Shown: piece by piece, positions 60,073 to 64,000 of the stretch
How the letters are laid out: every line of letters begins with the position of its first letter
How positions within the stretch are numbered: position 1 is the first letter of the stretch
Assembly: GCA_965200535.1 (NCBI GenBank)
Contig: CBDAUF010000002.1
Coordinates: forward strand, 1,550,001 to 1,614,000
DNA length: 64,000 nt
Direction of reading: 5' to 3'
From: MPNO01 sp965200535
Lineage (GTDB): Bacteria; Pseudomonadota; Alphaproteobacteria; MPNO01
Translations under genes and position numbers: made by a program
Notes under the pieces: model-generated
Database searches by the model: none
Told to the model about the DNA's origin: nothing
The model's input: only the letters and a program-made list of their open reading frames with translations

Positions 60073-61221
60073 ATGCCGTATATCGACGCCGATTCGCATG
60101 TATACGAAGTCGAGGAAACCTGGGACTACCTGCCCGAGAAGTACCGGCACCGACGCCCGGTCCCGATCACCGTGCCGCGCGAGGATGCGCCCTATATGGG
60201 GGTCGACAATTCCTTCTGGCTGGTCGACGGCAAGGCGATGCAGTGGACCTGGGGCCCGGGGACCATCCAGATCGGCTGTCCGCTGACCTCGGTCCACGCC
60301 GGGATGAAGGAGTTCTCCATCGGCAACCAGTCGCTGATGGACGTGCCGGCGCGGCTGGCCGATCTCGACCGGGCGGGGGTGGACATCCAGGTGATCTATT
60401 CGACCCTCCTGTTCGCGCCGCTCACCGACGACGACGCGTTCGAGACCGCGCTCACGGTGAGCTACAACCGATGGATCGAGGAACGCTGCGCCGAAGCGCC
60501 CGACCGGCTGAAATGGTCGGCGGTGCTGCCGCTCCGCCAGCCGGAAGCGGCGGTCCGGGAGATATACCGGGTCAAGGACGCCGGCGCCGTCTCGCTGATG
60601 TGCTTAGGTACCGTGGGCGAGCGGATGCTGCACCTGCCCGAGTTCGATCCGGTCTGGGCGGCTGCGCAGGAGGTCGGCCTGCCGGTCGCAGTCCATGTCG
60701 GCTGGCCGACCGGCTCGCTGCGCCAGATGTGCAACGAACATTCGAGTTCGCTCAACGTATCGTTCACCCTGCCGCTGCTGATCGGTTTCTACAGCTTCGC
60801 AGGGGGCGGCATCCTCGACCGTTTCCCGAACCTGCGGGCGATCTTCCTCGAGGGCGGCTGCAGCTAGCTGCCGTGGTATCTCGAGCGCATGGACCACTAT
60901 TACCCGGTGGCCGAGTTCTTCCGCTCCTCCTTCGGGCACGATCCGATCACCAGCGTGTCGCCGGCCAGCTTCAAGGACCGCATCTTCCTGACCTCCGAGG
61001 CCGACGAGAGCCTGCTCCCCTACGTGCTCGACTTCCTGGGCGAGGACAACATCATGATGTCGGAGGACATGCCCCATCTCGAGGCGCGCGAGGGCTCGGG
61101 CGAAGGCCTGGGCACCCGCACCGACCTGACCGGAGAACAGAAGGAAAAGATCCTCTGGAAGAACGCGCAGGCGTTCTACGGGCTCGACATCGCCCGGCCG
61201 ACGCAAGCGGCCGCGGAATAG
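60073..61221 (+). pseudogene. Amidohydrolase-superfamily enzyme interrupted by one in-frame TAG
   Basis: The full frame encodes 382 codons of an amidohydrolase-2 family protein. It begins MPYIDADSHVYE (first metal motif), with AVHVGWPTGS in the middle and MMSEDMPHLEARE near the end. A TAG at 60865-60867 (codon 265) falls in EGGCS-stop-LPWYLERMD. The intact paralogue at 17.7 kb has ESGLAWVPFMMQRLD here, so the stop replaces Trp by a single G-to-A change. No frameshift is present and the C-terminal part remains open and conserved. It starts at ATG 60073 with GAGGGA upstream. Recent nonsense mutation, read error and readthrough are all possible. Confidence 0.85.
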
Positions 61222-61985
61222 TGGCGGGGCAGATGGAAGGCCGCGTCGCCCTGGTCACAGGGGGCGGCAGCGGTATGGGCCGGGAAACCGCGCGCCTGCT
61301 CGTCGAGGCGGGGGCACGCGTCGCAGTCTGCGACCGCGACGGCGACGCCGCCCGCGAAACCGTCGACCTGATCGGGGCCGACGCCGCGACGGCCCGGGCG
61401 GTGGCGGTGGATGTCGCGGACCCGGCGGCGGTCAACCGCACGGCCGCCGCCGCCGCGGAGGCGCTCGGGCCCATCGACGCCCTGGTCAATATCGCCGGCA
61501 TCTATCAGGTGGCCGAGGTCCAGGACATCGGCGACGAAGACTGGGTGCGGATGTTCGCGGTCCACGTCAACGGCACCTTCCACACCTGCCGCGCGGTGCT
61601 TCCCGGCATGATCGCCGCCCGGTCCGGGGCAATCGTCAACATGTCCTCGCTGCACGCCCTGCGCGGTCAGGCGAACGCCGCGCATTATGCTGCCGCCAAG
61701 GCCGCGATCATCGGCTTCACCAAGTCGGTCGCGCGCGAGAAAGGGCCGCTCGGCATCCGCGCCAACGCGGTCGCTCCGGGGCCGATCGACACGCCGCTGT
61801 GGCGCGGCGCGATCCCGTCCGACGAGATCGAGGCCGTCAAGGCAAAGCGGTCCGCGGCCATCCCGATCGGCCGCCTTGGCGAACCGGAGGAGGTGGCGCC
61901 GACGATCGTGTATCTGCTGGGGCCTGCGGCCAGCTACATCACCGGCCAGGTCATCGCCATAGACGGCGGTGAATCGATGGCCTGA
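61221..61985 (+). CDS. SDR-family oxidoreductase
   Basis: This 254-residue short-chain dehydrogenase has TGGGSGMGRET, a YxxxK motif in HYAAAKAAIIGF, the serine in VNMSSLHALRG and the typical GPIDTPLWRG. It oxidises a hydroxyl group or reduces a ketone with NAD(P). The GTG start at 61221 shares its first base with the TAG of the amidohydrolase gene (TAGTG), which is strong evidence for coupled expression. An in-frame ATG at 61233 is an alternative start. Confidence 0.88.
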   Translation: MAGQMEGRVALVTGGGSGMGRETARLLVEAGARVAVCDRDGDAARETVDLIGADAATARAVAVDVADPAAVNRTAAAAAEALGPIDALVNIAGIYQVAEVQDIGDEDWVRMFAVHVNGTFHTCRAVLPGMIAARSGAIVNMSSLHALRGQANAAHYAAAKAAIIGFTKSVAREKGPLGIRANAVAPGPIDTPLWRGAIPSDEIEAVKAKRSAAIPIGRLGEPEEVAPTIVYLLGPAASYITGQVIAIDGGESMA

Positions 61986-61996
61986 AAGCGGCCTGA

Positions 61997-62710
61997 TCAC
62001 AGCGGCGGCGGATCTTCGTCCACATGGAGGGCGGAAAAGCGGACGCCGAGCACCGCGTCCATCGTCACCCTGTCCTCTGCGTTCTTGTCCACAACCATCA
62101 ATTTCTGATCGTCCTCGATGCCGGCGGGAACGACCATGCGGCCGCCGGGCCGCAGTTGGGCGAGCAGCATCGGCGGCACGAGATCCGGCGCCGCGGACAC
62201 CAGGATACGGTCGAACGGCCCATGCTCCGGCCAGCCCCGCGAACCGTCGCCGCGGCGCAGTTCGATGTTGCCGTAGTCGAGTTCGCCGAGCCGGGCGCGG
62301 GCGCCGGCGGCGAGTTCCTCGATAATCTCGACCGAATAGACCCTGCCCGCCAGTTCGGCCAGCAGCGCCGCCTGGTAGCCCAACCCGGTGCCGACCTCGA
62401 GCACCGCATGGTCGGGCCGGACATCCAGCAGGTCGGTCATCAGCGCATTGATAAACGGCTGCGAGATGGTCTTGCCGCAGCCGATCGGCAGCGGCGAATT
62501 GACGTACGCCAGGCCGCGCAGTTCGACCGGAACGAACCGGTGGCGGGGCACGCGGCCCATGGCATCCATCACCCGTCCATCAAGCGCATCGCGTCCGCTC
62601 TGATCGGCGGTTTGGCGGACGTAGGCGGCGATCTCGGCCACCATTCCGGCCCGTGCGCCGGCGAAATGCTGGTCTTCCATCGAATGCCGCTCACCGGTTC
62701 CCGTTGCCAT
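61997..62710 (-). CDS. pcm: Protein-L-isoaspartate O-methyltransferase
   Basis: This 237-residue methyltransferase repairs isoaspartyl residues in aged proteins using S-adenosylmethionine. It contains VPVELRGLAYVNSPLPIGCG, the SAM-binding motif LEVGTGLGYQAALLAEL and the LVSAAPDLVPPMLLAQL segment. Length is close to the family norm of about 210-230. It starts at ATG 62710 and converges on the SDR gene. It lies opposite MsrP, another protein-repair enzyme. Confidence 0.92.
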   Translation of the reverse strand: MATGTGERHSMEDQHFAGARAGMVAEIAAYVRQTADQSGRDALDGRVMDAMGRVPRHRFVPVELRGLAYVNSPLPIGCGKTISQPFINALMTDLLDVRPDHAVLEVGTGLGYQAALLAELAGRVYSVEIIEELAAGARARLGELDYGNIELRRGDGSRGWPEHGPFDRILVSAAPDLVPPMLLAQLRPGGRMVVPAGIEDDQKLMVVDKNAEDRVTMDAVLGVRFSALHVDEDPPPL

Positions 62711-62864
62711 GGCGCCAGACTACCCTTTGCGGGGTGTCGTCGGAAATATTTGCGCCCGGCGCAGCCGTCGAGCCCGTGCGGCAAGATGCCGCGCTCGACC
62801 AGGCACGCTGGCAATCGGGAGCGCGAAACCCCATCTATGGGCGCGGGAAAGAACGAGGCCTGCA

Positions 62865-63188
62865 ATGTCGGTACGGACGCGGCGTGGACGGTTTCGGGCG
62901 GCAGCGTGGCTTGGGGCCGTGCTCGTCGCCATTGCCGCTGCCGATCTTCTCTACGAACTGTGGATCGCCGTCCAGGCCGGCGAATGGCGTATCGTCCCCG
63001 CCGGCGAGGTCTGGTTCACCCTCCATACCGCGAGCCTCAACCTTGTCCAAGCCGTCGTGCAGAGATATCTCCACCCCTTCATCTGGGATCCGTTGATCGC
63101 CGGCTTTCTGCAATGGCCGCTCTGGGCGAGTTTCGGCGGCCCCGGCGTTGCCCTGGTGACGATCTTCCACCGCAGGAGAGCGAGATAA
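62865..63188 (+). CDS. Small membrane protein of unknown function
   Basis: This 107-residue protein has two hydrophobic segments (AAAWLGAVLVAIAAADLLYE and FLQWPLWASFGGPGVALVTI) and a basic C-terminal tail. I do not recognise the family. Its TAA stop overlaps the msrP start (TAATG), so it is co-translated with it. It is too short to be MsrQ, the usual membrane haem partner. Confidence 0.6.
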   Translation: MSVRTRRGRFRAAAWLGAVLVAIAAADLLYELWIAVQAGEWRIVPAGEVWFTLHTASLNLVQAVVQRYLHPFIWDPLIAGFLQWPLWASFGGPGVALVTIFHRRRAR

Positions 63189-64000
63189 TGCCGTTCAAGC
63201 GCAGACGCGACTGGGATCTGCCGGAATCCTCCGTCACCGACGAGGCCCACTATATCGGCCGCCGGCGCCTGCTCGCGGGCCTCGGTCTGGGCGGTGCGAT
63301 TCTGGCCGCGCCGGCGGTGTTCCGGATTTCCGGCGACGACGCGCCGGAGGCTGCAGCACCGGTCGAGGTCGACCCCTCGGCCAAGCTCTACCCGGTGCCG
63401 CGCAACGCCGCCTACACGGTCGAACGCGCGCTGACCGGGGAACGCGTAGCCACCACCTACAACAATTTCTACGAATTCGGTTCGCACAAGAACATCCACC
63501 GCGCCGCGCAGGGCCTGCAGGTCCGCCCGTGGGAAATCCGTATCGACGGGATGGTCGAGAAACCGTTCACCATCGCCTTCGACGACCTGTTGAAGAAGAT
63601 GCCGCTCGAGGAACGCGTGTACCGTCACCGCTGCGTCGAGGCCTGGGCGATGACCGTGCCGTGGAGCGGTTTCCCGCTCGGGGCGCTGGTCGATCTGGCG
63701 CGGCCCCTGGGATCGGCCCGGTATCTCGCGATGGAAACCTTCGAGGACCCGGAGGTCGCGCCGGGGCAGAACCAGCACTGGTATCCGTGGCCCTACCTCG
63801 AAGGCCTCGCGATCGACGAGGCGATGCACGACCTCGCCTTCATCGCGACCGGGCTCTACGGCAAGCCGATGCCCAAGCAGAACGGTGCGCCGCTCCGCTT
63901 GGCGGTGCCGTGGAAGTACGGTTTCAAGTCGGTCAAGTCGCTGGTCCGCTTCCACTTCATGGAAAAGCGCCCGGTGAGTTTCTGGGAGCACCTGCAAGGC
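63188..64000 (+). CDS. msrP: Periplasmic methionine sulfoxide reductase catalytic subunit (right end beyond window)
   Basis: The visible 271 residues match MsrP (formerly YedY), a molybdopterin enzyme that repairs oxidised methionine in periplasmic proteins. A twin-arginine signal (GRRRLLAGLGLGG, R25-R26) directs it to the Tat pathway. The molybdenum-binding cysteine is C149 in RHRCVEAWAMTVPWSG. It starts at ATG 63188 in a TAATG overlap, with GGAGAG upstream. The membrane partner MsrQ may lie beyond the window. Confidence 0.93.
   Translation, partial: MPFKRRRDWDLPESSVTDEAHYIGRRRLLAGLGLGGAILAAPAVFRISGDDAPEAAAPVEVDPSAKLYPVPRNAAYTVERALTGERVATTYNNFYEFGSHKNIHRAAQGLQVRPWEIRIDGMVEKPFTIAFDDLLKKMPLEERVYRHRCVEAWAMTVPWSGFPLGALVDLARPLGSARYLAMETFEDPEVAPGQNQHWYPWPYLEGLAIDEAMHDLAFIATGLYGKPMPKQNGAPLRLAVPWKYGFKSVKSLVRFHFMEKRPVSFWEHLQG

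Noticed and set aside
1123..60867. Genome-wide stop-codon reassignment
   Set aside because: TAA ends the symporter and DUF1329 genes, and TAG ends the MFS, DctQ and enoyl-CoA hydratase genes at their expected C-termini, so neither codon is generally read as sense.
1..64000. tRNA, rRNA, CRISPR arrays, insertion sequences or prophage genes
   Set aside because: I looked for repeated spacers, transposase motifs and cloverleaf-like segments by eye and found none I could support.

Overview
The window is about 64 kb of high-GC DNA (strong G/C at third codon positions) carrying tightly packed catabolic and transport genes. ATGA, GTGA and TGATG overlaps are common, and GTG or TTG starts follow clear Shine-Dalgarno sequences. 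Several traits suggest an alphaproteobacterium, perhaps a Rhodospirillales-like lineage: three TRAP-type permease or receptor sets, a CoxD/CoxE-type MoxR-VWA pair, many CoA-ester enzymes, and a gene neighbourhood like the bad/hba/ali region of Rhodopseudomonas palustris. This taxonomic reading is inference. I saw no rRNA, tRNA, CRISPR array, insertion sequence or phage gene.

Layout. 1-7.5 kb: end of a metallo-beta-lactamase-fold gene, an AGCS sodium:amino-acid symporter broken by two in-frame TAA codons, a VWA/MoxR pair, a CopD-like membrane protein, an MFS carrier and an alpha/beta-hydrolase-OsmC fusion. 7.6-13 kb: amidase, glutamine-synthetase-like ligase, Rieske oxygenase and quinone-oxidoreductase-like genes, a set reminiscent of amine glutamylation-dioxygenation pathways. 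12.9-20.5 kb: PrpD-family and ThDP enzymes diverge from an aldehyde dehydrogenase, an amidohydrolase and a UbiD-family decarboxylase. 20.5-24.7 kb: a flavin-dependent oxidoreductase, a decayed LivF fragment and a three-gene TRAP transporter. 24.9-31.6 kb: a four-gene envelope set (RND/MMPL permease, Ycf48-like propeller, DUF1329, DUF1302 outer-membrane barrel), which is the best candidate for an under-described system. 31.9-39 kb: hydantoinase/oxoprolinase A and B plus an acyl-CoA dehydrogenase in one overlapping operon, and a sulfatase-superfamily hydrolase. 39-47.5 kb: a nine-gene CoA-ester operon whose members match, by family, the aliA/aliB/badK/badH/badI cyclohexanecarboxylate route plus 3-hydroxyacyl-CoA dehydrogenases. 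47.5-56 kb: a K+/H+ antiporter, enoyl-CoA hydratase-like and alpha/beta-hydrolase genes, then a 4-hydroxybenzoyl-CoA reductase (with the diagnostic [4Fe-4S] insert in the beta subunit) divergent from a MarR regulator and a 4-hydroxybenzoyl-CoA-thioesterase-like gene. 56-62 kb: an EamA exporter, a TRAP receptor and fused permease, an amidohydrolase broken by one in-frame TAG, and an SDR. 62-64 kb: a protein-repair pair (Pcm and the start of MsrP) with a small membrane protein.

Functionally the window reads as a catabolic region for aromatic, alicyclic and amine- or amide-containing carboxylates. Uptake is by TRAP and MFS carriers, activation by a CoA ligase and a CoA-transferase, dehydroxylation by HCR, and ring and side-chain processing by beta-oxidation-type enzymes. 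No benzoyl-CoA reductase or 4-hydroxybenzoate-CoA ligase is visible, so the pathway is incomplete here. Three in-frame stops in two otherwise intact genes are the most unusual sequence-level feature.
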